Below the pieces are notes generated by a model, which had not been told where the DNA came from, ran no database searches, and saw only the letters and a program-made list of their open reading frames with translations. Positions 47,661 through 58,336 of a stretch of DNA of 58,336 nucleotides are shown in pieces (position 1 is the stretch's first letter; each line of letters starts with the position of its first letter). This DNA comes from Ectocarpus siliculosus (Eukaryota > Sar > Phaeophyceae > Ectocarpales > Ectocarpaceae): NCBI GenBank assembly GCA_000310025.1, contig FN649736.1, forward strand, positions 2,574,685-2,633,020, read 5' to 3'. The position numbers and the translations under genes are program-made.

Positions 47661-50112
47661 ATGAGCATCTCCAAGGAGCTCCACGACGAACTCTGCACCT
47701 CGTACGCCGCCCTGGCTCTCTACGATGGCGATGTGAGTGATCCTCCAACTTTGAATCCGCTCGCTGTTGACCATAGACTTGGTGCTCCCGAGACAGCTTG
47801 TGTTGCGTGGTTACTAGTGTACCGACTGCAGGTTGAAAGTAGCCTTACTTATTGCCATCGCGAATAGGGCATAGGGGATCGAGTATTGTCCTTGTGGTGA
47901 AGCGTTGGCTAAGCTTCCACGTCTCTGTTGTGCCCATCAAAAAAGGTTCGTCCGTGAACTTGGACTGCTGTACGCATAGCGCTCCACTCTTGGTGGCGAG
48001 CACTCCAAACTCCCAGGAATGCTGTTATCGAGCACTTGAGAAAACGCGCCCCCAAGAACGGGATACGATGGTGCGATCTTTGTGGACGCATTGGTACGTT
48101 GGGGGTGTCGCTGTCAAATGGCCGTCGACGGTTTTGTTTTGAATACGTCGTACAGCAGTAACAACAGCAGTGCTGGACACAGACGGCGGTGTTTGCTGTT
48201 GTAACTTATACGGTATCGTATGCATACTCTTCTACAGCAACGAATAACCCTGCCGGTACTGCTTCGGCACCGACCATACGTAACCAGGCACCCTCCTTGC
48301 AGTCGAGGGCATGACAAATCGTATTTGTGGGCTACTTGTGTGTGCACACTTCACAGGCGAAACAAGTGCTTTACCAGTTTTTTTTTAGGATGCTGTTGTT
48401 CCTCCTGAAAATGTTGGTGTCTACAGGCAGCAGTACCTGTCGCTTTCAGATGTTTCCAAGCAACAGACAAGACGTGTTGTGCGCGCATTCCCCCATCCCC
48501 ACACACATGATACCTGCTTCCGAATGCTGCTACTCTTCGTGAACCCATGCAGCACCTGTCGCACGAAAGTGTGACGCCTACAACACTTGTTGAGCCCGAG
48601 CTCTCCAATTGTACTTACTACTCTATTTTGTAGATACATACCGCATGGGAATCGCCCACAGCGATTCGAAGACACTGAAGCGTCATGAGATTTTCTCTCC
48701 TTTCAGGCTTACCTTCGTTTTTTTCGGCCTAGATCATACATTATCCCCAAAAAAGTTAGCTCACGGCTGGGGGGGTCTGCCTGGGCGTTGTTACTCTTAT
48801 TCGTGCCTGAATCTGCTTCCGGGTCAACGATGCTTGGCCACGTTAAACTTTTATTCGTTATCTCACCAAGGTAGATTGCGCAAGCGGACCTGTCGGTTGA
48901 GCTGGGTCATTTCTAACGAGAAGGCAACAACAATTTGCCACAGCAATGAGCATCAACGTGTGCGTAGCCAAATCATTCGCGCGTCCATAGCGCCAGTTTA
49001 CATTGCAGTTTTTTCCCTTGCAGCTCGATTCACGCAAGCCATGACCGTGTACATTCCCGTGGCGGTAAGAGTGTACATCGAGACATCTTCCCGTTTACCA
49101 TTCACCCGATTTCAAGGGTGCCATTCCACCAATAATCGAAGGTTCTCGAAGCACGAAATAATAGTCAATCTTCGTTTGTCCATCGTGAGTAACCCCGCCG
49201 TGCAATATCCCGTTCCCTGCCGGTTACGTATGCGCGCGGCCAACGCAAATGACAAACCAACGCCCAGGCCGAGATCACCAGCGACCAGCTCAGCGCGTTG
49301 ATCACGGCCACCGGCAACGAGGTAGAGGGCTACTGGCCCACTCTCTTCTCGGGCTTCCTGGCTAAGGCTGGCATCGAGAAGCTCATCCTTGCTGCTAGCT
49401 CCGGGAGCGGCGGGGGCGGCGGTGGTGGTGGTGGCGGCGACGGCGGCGGCGACGCCCCGGCAGCCGAGGAGGAGAAGAAGGAGGAGGAGGAGGAGGAGGA
49501 GATCGACATGGGCGGGGGCATGGACATGTTCGGCGGCGGCGGTAAGTCGGCTTCCGATGTTGCGTCCCTTCCTTCTATAGATGTAGTGTCAAGACCTTGT
49601 TTCTGAGGTTCTGTTACTGGGAGGGGGGTCAATGCGATGATGGTGTTGCGCCGGTACCCCTTCACCCTTGTAGCAACAGCAGACCCGACCAGCCGTTTGC
49701 GCGCGTGAGAGTCGCTTGGAGCCCTTCCGAGCGCAGCGGGAAAAGCTGTCCGCGTGAAGCCGGACACGCTCGAAAAAATGTTGTTTGTGGGGGTGTTGCT
49801 CATGATGTCGAATGCCATTTTTGCGCCGTGTCGTGCTGCGGTGTCCGAAGGCTTCGCTCGTTGCTCGACTGTGGGCGTGCTCGTGTTTGATGGCGACTTG
49901 TCCCCGTTCCTTTCATCCGCGGAGTTTGTTTTATGTATATCGCAAGGCCATTCCGAGGGTTTCTGCCCCCTCATTTTTTTCTCTCCACCCCCCCCCCTGC
50001 CTCCCGTTCCCACGCGTGCGTTGCTGCTTGTTCATTTCTGGCGGTTGTTGCGCGTCGAATTTGTCCGGTCCTTCTTGGGACCTTCGCAGACGAGGGTGGA
50101 GGAGACTACTAA
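47661..50112 (+). CDS. RPLP1: 60S acidic ribosomal protein P1
   Basis: P1 pairs with P2 on the ribosomal stalk and recruits elongation factors. Three exons (47661-47732, 49268-49541, 50090-50112) join in phase to 122 residues. Exon 1 gives MSISKELHDELCTSYAALAL, matching the start of P1. Exon 2 gives AEITSDQLSALITATGNEVE, YWPTLFSGFLAKAGIEKLI, a Gly/Ala hinge and an acidic run. Exon 3 is 23 bases and adds DEGGGDY, so the protein ends MDMFGGGDEGGGDY. The usual animal/fungal ending GFGLFD is absent. The alternative last exons at 49600 and 50734 fit worse (odd or very short tails). The first intron is 1.5 kb. Confidence 0.9.
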
Positions 50113-52521
50113 GTCAACATCGGTGGTTCGATTGCCCGCGGCGCTTAGTCGTTTGATGGTTTAAGGGCCACCAGCTCTCCTGTCTTTTGATCGAATCCAA
50201 ATCTTGAAACCATTCCTGGAGGGTTTTTTTTTCGGTGGCACTGGTGCTGGTGCCGTGTGGCGGAGCCCCGGGAGGCACGCGACCCCTGGCATGAACCTTG
50301 TTCATGGGATGAACTCCGAGCCGTTGGTCATGCACCCCGCGATATCTAGTGAGAGTTGCCTATCATATCGATATCTAGTGAGTGTTGCCTATCATGCACA
50401 CACATACAGTGCGTTCGACCTCTCCGGAGGCTTCTGCGCCTTGTACTTAACGCTGCGTTCCCCAGAGAGTCAGGGTGTGGACTCGCCGGCGGCAGCTTTT
50501 TGAGTTGCGCGAGGCTGTTTTATGCTTCACTGCTCTTTTCTCCAGCCAAAATTGGCGTAGGGGCATTAATTTAGTCGCCGCGCTCCTGCCGTCGCTCTCC
50601 TCCTCCTCCTCCTCCGACGAATATCCCAACACGTTTTCGACGGGCACAGACGAGACTTGCACCCCAACATAAGGGACGAACACACACAAACAGTATCACT
50701 GCTCGGTCGTGTTGGCTCTTTCCTTTTCTTCAGGAGTATGACATTGTCAATCGACTCCTCCCCCCCCCCGTCGGTAGATCCCTTAACACTTTGATTAGAA
50801 AGCGTGCTGGCGTTTTGTATCCGGCTTGGCTGCCGTCTTTTGATTGGTCACAGCCGGTTAACGCGGTCGATGCAACAGCACGCAATGCAACCCGTTTCTG
50901 TCTTCGTAGATACCGGAGAGTAGTTTCGCCTCCGCCATGGCACCCCCTCACGGGGTCCCAGATTATGACCTTTCCAAGCATTTCGTGTTTTCAACCGCAC
51001 TGAGACTGGCGCCTTTGTCATTGATCATCCGGTTGGCGCGTGGTCGGAGTGTTGACGAAAAGAAAACACCGACGACGAGAGACATCACGAGACACACCAC
51101 TTTCTCAGCGTCTTTCGGCACAGGGGCGAACACAAAAATAATGTGTACTCCCCAAGTTGCACCGGTCTTTCTCATTGTACGCCAGTTGTTGGCGTCGACC
51201 AGACAGCCCTGGGTCTCTCTAGTCCCTAGGCAGAAGACGCACTTGTTCGTCAATACAGCAGCCAGCCGGCGCAGCCAGCCGGCGCAGCCGTCGAGAAATT
51301 GATTTCTCCAAGAGAAAAGCGGATTTTTTTCAAATTTCGAAACAAACACGGGAGCAACAGCGGAGGAAATTCGGCTCGGCCGTCGGCACCACGGTGCACC
51401 CTATGGTAGCTTCGGGGTAGCGTGACGCCACTATTAAAAGGCATTGAACCGTGCTGTGCACAGAAAGGATTTATCCTCACGACGAGGGGGTCGGCACGTC
51501 GCCACTCCTTGGCGCGGAGCGATTTTTGTTTTCCCCCGGAAACGACTATACACCAAGGTAAAACTTGGTCCGTTCATCCAAGATCCCAATATCTCAAGGA
51601 CATCGGTCCCGTCTCCAGGTCGATGCTGTCATGTGAGATAGACCTTGATTGACTAGATACTGCTGTGGGTGCGAGACACAGGACCAACGATAACGCTCGC
51701 GACGCACATGGAACCATCCACAAAATTATCACCCGACGACCCCAGCATTATTTGTTTGCATATATGCATACCAGTATACTGTTATACCAGCAAGACCAGG
51801 AGGCTCACTGCTGTCGTTCCTCTGTAGACAGGTGCGGGTTGCGGGGTCCAAGATCTTGGATTTCGGAAAGTTGGGCACTAACTTTTGAAAGTGCCTGCTG
51901 TACCTACTTCGTAGTAGGCACCCATCGCACTCCCGCGCCCCCCCCATACAACGAATAGTTTCCATTCTTCTGAAAAACGCGTGGCCGACAACGTGTGGTT
52001 CATCACGCACTACTCACACGCAAAGAAAGGGTGACGCCACGTCTGTCTATAGTATACCAGCTTTTAATGCACAGTTCTGTATGTATGTATGTGTGCATGC
52101 ATGCTCCATACTATTATGCAACGTGAAAATGATCACTCAAATGCCGCTGGGGCAGTATGAAAGCTGATCACAGAACACACCCTCAAGAGAACCCACATCA
52201 TGCACGCCCGCAACAAGCACGTACCACACGTAGCGTGAGGTCGGCTTTTTATTTAGTCTTTTCGTGACCCGAAAGAATACGCCTTTTCCGCTTTTCACGG
52301 CAACCAACGGCAAGACATTTTTTTTTTCTCAGCAAGCTACCAAATACTCATTTATTGAAAAGAGGCGGGCTGTCGCACCACTCTCCCGCTGCTGCCGCTC
52401 CCCGAGCCCCCTCCGCCACAGCCGCGCGCGCGAAAGAGAGACAGACAGGGAGAGCGCGCGAGAGAGAGAGAGAGAGAAAGAGGCGGAGACAGAGGGAGCT
52501 TTGTGCGCGTCTTCACCAACC
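50113..52521. other. Intergenic stretch between P1 and the Galpha gene
   Basis: About 2.4 kb. It holds an inverted copy of the ~310-bp dispersed repeat (50820-51030) and a short tandem repeat of CAGCCAGCCGGCG type at 51258-51289. The GA-rich leader at 52430-52495 just precedes the Galpha start. I see no gene. Confidence 0.5.
50820..51030 (-). repeat. Dispersed ~310-bp-family repeat, inverted copy
   Basis: The reverse complement carries the same landmarks as the cluster at 54830-55720: GTCTCAGTGCGGTTGAAAAC, GGGACCCCGTGAGGGGG, CTCTCCGG, and ACCGGCTG then ACCAATCAAAAGACG. Confidence 0.85.
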
Positions 52522-55500
52522 ATGGGGTGCGAGTCGTCGCAGCCGATGGTGGTGGCGAATGCGGCTAAGAACGAGGTGGACGAGCAGCTGGAGAGGTTAC
52601 ATGAAGAGGAGCGGACCCATTACAAGGTGGGAGTCCGCAGCAGTAGGGTCCCCGATGCCGTTGTGACCGGGAGGCAGCCTGTCCCATTGTGTGCGTGTAA
52701 TTGTGTGTACCTCGCGCTGAGTTCGGCACCGGGTCGGCGACGCAAACCCTTGTATTCTTCCGGTTTCCCCCTCTCTCCCGTCTCCTCCTCGATTTACAAA
52801 AGGCTTCGTGTGTGCATGGTCTGCAGGGAAGAGCGAGCGACCAGGTGGCTAAATAGGGCCCGAGAATCATCAGCGTGTGTTCGTGTGCTGTCTAATAGAC
52901 GGTGCTCTGTGTTGCTGCCTCCCCCCGCGCGGGCTGCAGCAGTTCAGACAGTCGGCATCGATAGAGCCGAGGAACGCGCGAACGTGCTGTCGCCCGAGAG
53001 CACCCTGTCGACGTCTCGCGGTTACCATTGCCTACATTAATGTAGCTGTTGGTCGCCCAGTGGGCCGTGAATCGGCAACCTCTCTCTCTCCCCGCTGTTG
53101 CACAAGAACGAAAAGTGACGCCGACGGGTTTTTTCTACACTAAAAACGAGATCTCTCGGGGAGCGCCGGCGGGTATTGCTTTAGAAATTACTAGCATACA
53201 ATATAGCACACAATCAAATTCGGTTCAGCATAGACGTGTCATGCAAGGAAAAAAAAAAAAAGTTGAAAAAGACGTCAGCAGAGCGCACCATCTTCCTTGA
53301 GCGTTGGCGTCCGTGCTTGCGTGCGTGCGTGAGTGCGTATAGATTGATCATACATAGCCAAGCGGAAGGTCAAATTTTAGTGTTCGTCGGGGTTGGTGGC
53401 AATGAAGCTGGTCTCTCGAACCCGGAGATCGCTCACACGCCTCCTGGGTGCGTTTACATGAACACAACAGATTTGAAGAAGATGATTTCGAGAATATCAT
53501 GCATTTCTTCTCTCTTCCCGTGCTGACGGTCTGTATTCAAAGACGACGTGTAATTGGGTTGCAGCACGCGACGGAAAAGGAAGCAAGTACCCCGTCTTGC
53601 TGCCCTTCAAACACCCATGCAGCCACTCGCAGGAGGGCTCTTCGTCTCCGGCGGCGTATACACATATTCATGTGCATTGTACAAACGCCGGAAGGAAAGA
53701 AAGGTGCCGCTGCCACCCACACAAGCGCAAACGGAAAACATAGAAGATCATCAACTGCCAGAATAGTTTGGGGAACGAGACTTGATCATGCGCTCGTGTG
53801 GGTGTAGGTGCGGACCCGCGGCCGACCTCGCAGCCATTCATTGCCGATCAGTCTGACAATAAGCAGCAGGAAGCAGGTTAGTATATAGCTTGCACTGCTG
53901 TTCACGCTCTTGTGCCTCTACGTGTCGGGCTCAAGTTGCCGGGAAAATCCCTCAATATGTTCTCGTGCATGTTGTGTCCCACCCGCCCTCGCCTTTGCTG
54001 CGCCTTCCGCTGTGGTACCTATTACTTGTAATCGTCTCGGACGGGTTGGATTCCGTATGCTGCTACTGCTGTAATTTTCTGCGCATGCACATTCCGAAGT
54101 GTTTTTTGCAGCTGTTTCAGGCCTCTGTTTTTGAGAACTGAGAACACAGCAGCAGGCGCACAACCTTGAACGTATGTCTGGCAGCGGCACGCCAGTGAGC
54201 GACTTACAGCTGTGACGTCGACAACCACGCGTCCAACTGCGCGCGCTCGGGTATCGATCCAGACAGCACATTATCTCCTCCGATGCATAACTTTAATCTC
54301 CTATCGTACGAGCGAATCTCCGTCCGGCCCCCAGAGCTTTCATTCAAAGCAAAACGCGTGGGCGTGTAGATCATGTAGGTGTTAGTAAAAATCCCCCCGA
54401 CTCTGAAGTCTTCGGAGTTCCGAAAACGATATCGCAGCCTGCCTACCTGACGGCGGATCGAATGACCCCCTGGACGGCAAACTCAATCGGGATTTTGGCG
54501 AGATCAACCTTTCGGTGATTTTGCGATCTTCTGAGGTAAGAGTGAAGAACCGGGCGGTGCTGTGCTTTTTGGAAAGTCCCATCGAGCCTGCTCCTCTCTT
54601 CCAAGGACATCGCCCCTCACTTGATCGATCATATTTTTTTTAAGTATATTCTACGCACTTGCTGTGTACATACGCCTATTAATAGAGCTCTGCCTGCTGA
54701 TCGCGGGGTGGCGATTTCTTCTGTGGTGTCGTTCATGATCATTTTCGTTCTCCTAGAAGCAGCAAGAAGCATGTGTCACATGATTTGTCCAATGGGTCGC
54801 TTCCACCCGAAGCCTGACGCGTTTGGCATGCTCGGAGTAAAGACAGAAACGGTGTGCTAGCAACAGTGGAAGACCTGCAGGTGTCTACCATGGCTGGGTA
54901 TGTGTCTTTGTTGCTAGCATCGACCGCGCTAACCGGCTGACCAATGAAAAGACGTCAGTCTTAGTGCGGTTGATAACACAGAACACTCCCAAATGTCATC
55001 ATTAACTGGGACCCCGTGAGGGGGCGGAATGGGGGAGGCCAAGCTATTCTCCGGATTAAAAAACAGAAACGGTAGCAACAGAGGAGAACTGCACGTGTCT
55101 ACCAAGGCTTTTGTATGTGTGTGTGTGCGTTTTACCGCATCGACCGCGCTCACCGGCGGAACAAATTGTGCGTGTCTCTCAATTACCATCGGCCGCGCTT
55201 TGTGTGTGTTTCTTGACTACTCCCATGTGGAAACGACGGCGCAAACCGGCTGACCAATCAAAAGACGTCAGTCTCAGTGCGGTTGAAAACACAAAACGCT
55301 TCTAAATTGAATACCATTCACTGGGACCCCGTGAGGGGACGGCATGGGGGAGGCTAAGCTAGTCTTCGGATTAACAGAAACGGGTGGCGACAGAGGAGAA
55401 CTGCACGTGTCTACCAAGGCTGTGTGTGTGTTTAATTATTAGCATCTACCGCGCTCACCGACTGAACAAAGTGTGTCTCTCAACTAGCATCTGCCGCTCT

Positions 55501-57506
55501 TTGTGTGAGCGTGTCTTGAGTACTACTCCTATGTGGTGTGGACCGCGTTATCCGGCTAACCACGGAGAAGATGCCAGACTCGGTGCGACTCAAGCAAGCA
55601 CTGCTTCTAAAGGCTACGATCGTCGTGGAGGGGGCTAAGCTGCTCTCCGGGTTAACGATAAGAACGGTACAAGTGCAAACGAATAACTGCACGTGGCTAT
55701 GCATGCCAAGCTACCAATGCTGGTCTCTACTCGTGTTCGTTTCGTACCCCTTCGCATACTACTTTCATCGCCCCCCTTGCATTCACCACTTATCTCTTCG
55801 CTGATATAGGAGTGGTCCCCGTATAATGCCGGTCGCCCGGTATCATATCGGTGAAATCGTCTGGCACAGATGGGTCATTGAATATTCAAGTTGTTTCATA
55901 CTCTGAGTAACACCGGTTGCCCGGTATAATGCCGGCGAAATCGGCTGGATCGCACCGGCATTATACCGGGACCACTACTGTAGTTCTACTCCTAGTACTG
56001 CTTCTGGGCATCTCTCAATACCTGCGTCGTTTGTTGCGCGGAAGGTCATCCGGCTCAAAACCCTCGCTCTCTCTCCGCGCTATTTTTTCATTTTTTCCCT
56101 CCTCCATCATCGTTTCCAATTGATTGTTTCCATCCTTCTCTTTTCTTCCATTTCCTCCTCCCTCTTTAATACTGGGGTACTTCGTACTTTTTTTTTGTGT
56201 TCCCCTCCATGCCCCACCACCATCCCCCTTTTCGCTGGTATTGTACCGCTGAAATCCCAACCAATTGACCCGCGGGTGGGATTTGGTCGATCATTCCAGT
56301 AGTAAATGGCGTTTGAAGACATCCATGAGTTCGCACTATCAGCAGTAATTTGTGCGCGTTTTGTGAATTGCCACGCCGCACCGCACGCGCCCCCAGATCC
56401 TTTTGCTTGGTCCAGGCGAGGCCGGCAAATCGACAGTGCTGAAGCAGCTCAAGTGCATCTACAAGGGGGGCATACCTCTCGCGGAGCAACGGGTGAGATG
56501 GATGCAAGGCAGGTCGTTGTGGCGCATCGCTGTGAACCGGGCTTGGTTCGGGGCGCGAGCTTTAGCAATTGTGTTTTTGTTAGACTGCCATCAGTTCCAG
56601 ACCAGCATGTCCGTAGCACTGTACTCTTTACGGTATTAGGGGTACGTAAATACACTTCTGCGACGATCATAGTGTGCAGACTGCAGATAGAACGAGAAAC
56701 GCCAGGATTCCGTCGAGCCGCAACCACAGGCGCCGAAAACCGGCGCACCCTCTTCCGTGAAAGGAAACCCGATGTAAGCACACATCTGCAGCAGAGGGAG
56801 AGATGCTGGTCGCGCGTCGCGCAGTCGGGTTTAGCGGCGGCAAGGGCAAGAAGGGCTCGTCAATGACGCAACACCTCCGCCAAAAGCGTCGAGAGCTGAG
56901 ACTTGGCTGCTGATTCCTGGGGCGAGGCTGAGAGATGGCCGCGAGAGGGAGAGGAAGGGGGCGGGGGCGGCGTTGGGTCGTTTGGTTGCTCGCGCGGAAG
57001 GTTAAGATTTGGCCATGCATCGTCGCTTTGGGAAGCACTTGGCGCGGCGGCCGTTGTTCCTACTTGTGCACAGACTCTGCCAGCCGGTCGGCGCTTGCGG
57101 TTGACTTGCCGTTGAAAGTTTTATTTCTTGGCGGAAAGGATTGGGGGGGAGCTGTACCCGTTGTCATGCGCGCCGAAGTATTTTGACTGGGTTTACCTCC
57201 TAGAGAGCTGTTGTCTTCACATCAAGAACCGTTCCGGTCCCCGCTCAGTACGCTCTGACATACGCGCCGGTTCGCCGGTTCGTATCTACACATTGTCGAG
57301 GGTGCAATCTCCGAGAGATGAAAGCTTCAGCACGCTTGAAACTCCAGACCGTGAATGCCTGTGCAGATGCGATTGTTTACATCTTTCACGTAGATGCGGT
57401 GTTCCCTCGAAGAGGGATGCCATGGGTCAAACGGTCCAACAACACCCGCGCTAACTGAGAACTTGCCTCCACCCGGCCCAACCCACCCCCCGCTGTCCCT
57501 TCCTTC

Positions 57507-57543
<37 letters not shown>

Positions 57544-57706
57544 GATGCATGGCCTGGCGATTCGACGCAACACGATCCAATCCATGCAGGCCATCCTGGA
57601 GGCGACGATGGTGCTGGGGATACCACTCGAGGGTGAGGCGGCGGCGGCGGCCGGGCGCGTTTTGATGCTCGACGAGGGGACTGACCTCAGTCCCGACATT
57701 GTACAG
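52522..57706 (+). CDS. Heterotrimeric G-protein alpha subunit (first three exons, partial)
   Basis: Galpha binds GTP and relays signals from receptors at the plasma membrane. Exons 52522-52626, 56397-56492 and 57545-57706 join in phase 0 to 121 residues. Exon 1 starts MGCESSQ: Gly2 and Cys3 fit N-myristoylation and palmitoylation, followed by the N-terminal helix (NEVDEQLERLHEEERTHYK). Exon 2 gives ILLLGPGEAGKSTVLKQLK, the P-loop, where the usual GAGESGKST has Pro and Ala at two places. Exon 3 gives RRNTIQSMQAILEATMVLGI, the start of the helical domain. The switch regions and the rest lie beyond the right end. Intron 1 (3.8 kb) contains a tandem repeat cluster and a MITE. A GA-rich leader and (TC)n before exon 3 act as simple repeats. 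Confidence 0.92.
54830..55720 (+). repeat. Tandem cluster of a ~310-bp repeat
   Basis: About three diverged units follow each other, seen from the recurring landmarks CCGGCTGACCAAT then AAAGACGTCAGTCT (near 54931, 55244, and degenerate near 55549), GGGACCCCGTGAGGGG (55009, 55323), GAGGAGAACTGCACGTGTCTACC (55081, 55396) and ACCGCGCTCACCG (55144, 55449). Periods are about 313 and 305 bases. It lies in Galpha intron 1. Further partial copies are at 50820-51030 (minus), 57725-57790 and 57930-57962 (plus). Confidence 0.85.
55807..55980. mobile_element. 174-bp pogo-like MITE
   Basis: The left end AGTGGTCCCCGTATAATGCC (inside TAGGAGTGG...) and the complement of the right end CAGTAGTGGTCCCGGTATAA form inverted repeats of about 27 bases with a few mismatches. 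TA flanks both sides (55805-55806, 55981-55982). A CAGT terminus with TATAA inside the repeat is typical of pogo/Tigger elements. An internal near-copy of the end (CGGTATAATGCCGG near 55923) is present. It lies in Galpha intron 1. Confidence 0.85.
57510..57539. repeat. (TC)n microsatellite at a splice acceptor
   Basis: Fifteen CT units lie directly before the Galpha exon 3 acceptor (ATAAG at 57540-57544) and probably serve as its pyrimidine tract. Confidence 0.9.
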
Positions 57707-57724
57707 GTGTGTGGAGGTATCGGC

Positions 57725-57962
57725 AGCGCTAGCCGCCTGGCCACCAATGAAAAGACGTCAGTCTCATTGGGGCTAAAAAAAGAAAATGTTTCTGAAGGCC
57801 ATGATTTGGGAGCGTGCGCTGTGTGTGTACTGTACAGTTGACAAGCGCAGTTGACTGTGCTGTCCGGCTCCCTTGTGCAGAAGCATGCATGTGTGTCTGT
57901 GGTCTGCGGTTGGTTCTTGAGTAGGCATCAAGCGCGTCGACGGTGAGAAGACGTCAGTCATG
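57725..57962 (+). repeat. Partial copies of the ~310-bp-family repeat
   Basis: Two fragments carry its signature: CACCAATGAAAAGACGTCAG then TCTCATTGGGG (57739-57772) and GAGAAGACGTCAGTCATGCC (57944-57963), in the Galpha intron after 57706. Confidence 0.7.
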
Positions 57963-57995
57963 CCGGAACAAGAAGCGCCATCGAGCGATTGCTAC

Positions 57996-58336
57996 TTTGC
58001 TGGCCGCGGGGGGGGGGGGGGGGGGGGGGGGGGGGCCAGGGAAAAAAAATTTGCCCAAAGGGGGGGACCCACCAAAAAATTTTTTTTTTTTTTTGGGGGG
58101 GAAATTTTGGGAAAAAAGGTATCCCCGTTTGGGGGGGCCCCCGGAACGGCCCGAAAAAAAAACCGGGGAGGGGGTTTTCCCCCCAAAAAAAAAACCTTTG
58201 GAAAAAAGGGGGCCCCCCCCCCCAAAGGGGGGCCCCCCGGGAGGGGCCCCCCGGGGGGAAAAAATTGGCAACTTTTTTGGGGGGGGGAAAAAAAAAAAAA
58301 AAAACCCCCCCCCCGGCCCCCCCCCTCCGGGGAAAA
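57996..58336. other. Low-quality right end
   Basis: Only runs of G, A, C and T with no mixed sequence, like the left end and the pre-gap block. The Galpha gene is lost here. Confidence 0.8.

Noticed and set aside
48609-49301. 230-codon plus-strand frame
   Set aside because: It lies in the first intron of P1, overlaps exon 2 in another frame and starts with a non-ATG codon.
50734-50741. Alternative last exon of P1 after a strong pyrimidine tract
   Set aside because: It would add only one residue before a stop; the exon at 50090 gives a family-like GGGDY ending in phase.

Overview
The window is nuclear DNA of an intron-rich photosynthetic stramenopile, most likely a brown alga of the Ectocarpus type. 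Three things support this: many short exons split by introns of several hundred bases, a nucleus-encoded protein with a signal peptide followed by an ASAFAP-like plastid cleavage motif (QAF/VP), and a mix of a Galpha subunit, DGAT2, cytochrome b561 and P1 in one gene-dense but repeat-peppered region. The species is inferred from style, not from a search. All gene models were built by hand from translated exons with GT-AG (twice GC-AG) borders and checked for reading-phase continuity.

Layout, left to right: first exon of an unrecognised small membrane protein (minus, 164-322); a large kinesin-7-like gene with Gln-rich, poly-Glu and PH-like regions (plus, 675-13334); a PlsC-type lysophospholipid acyltransferase (minus, 15644-22890); a plastid-targeted DnaJ-type zinc-finger protein (plus, 23155-25277), divergent from the acyltransferase; a complete six-exon cytochrome b561 (minus, 29527-32910); an SSU72-type RNA polymerase II CTD phosphatase (plus, 36830-42232) whose central exon is probably lost in an assembly gap (N at 41025-41124); a complete seven-exon DGAT2 (minus, 43449-47363); a three-exon ribosomal P1 protein (plus, 47661-50112), divergent from DGAT2; and the first three exons of a heterotrimeric G-protein alpha subunit (plus, 52522 to beyond the right end).

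These are unrelated housekeeping and signalling genes, not a cluster or operon. The only functional echo is two glycerolipid acyltransferases (PlsC-type and DGAT2) about 20 kb apart. Introns and intergenic stretches carry a Ty1/copia reverse-transcriptase relic, at least four short elements with CAGT-like termini and TA duplications (pogo/Tc1-mariner type MITEs), a 1.15-kb inverted-repeat element, a dispersed ~310-bp repeat with a tandem cluster, and tRNA-derived sequence.

The two window ends and 40620-41024 are homopolymer-like low-quality sequence and were not annotated as biology. I found no convincing new multi-gene system. The most noteworthy items are the unusual kinesin architecture, two in-phase GC-AG introns in one gene, the family of related small transposons, and a dispersed repeat whose reading frame is conserved between two copies.
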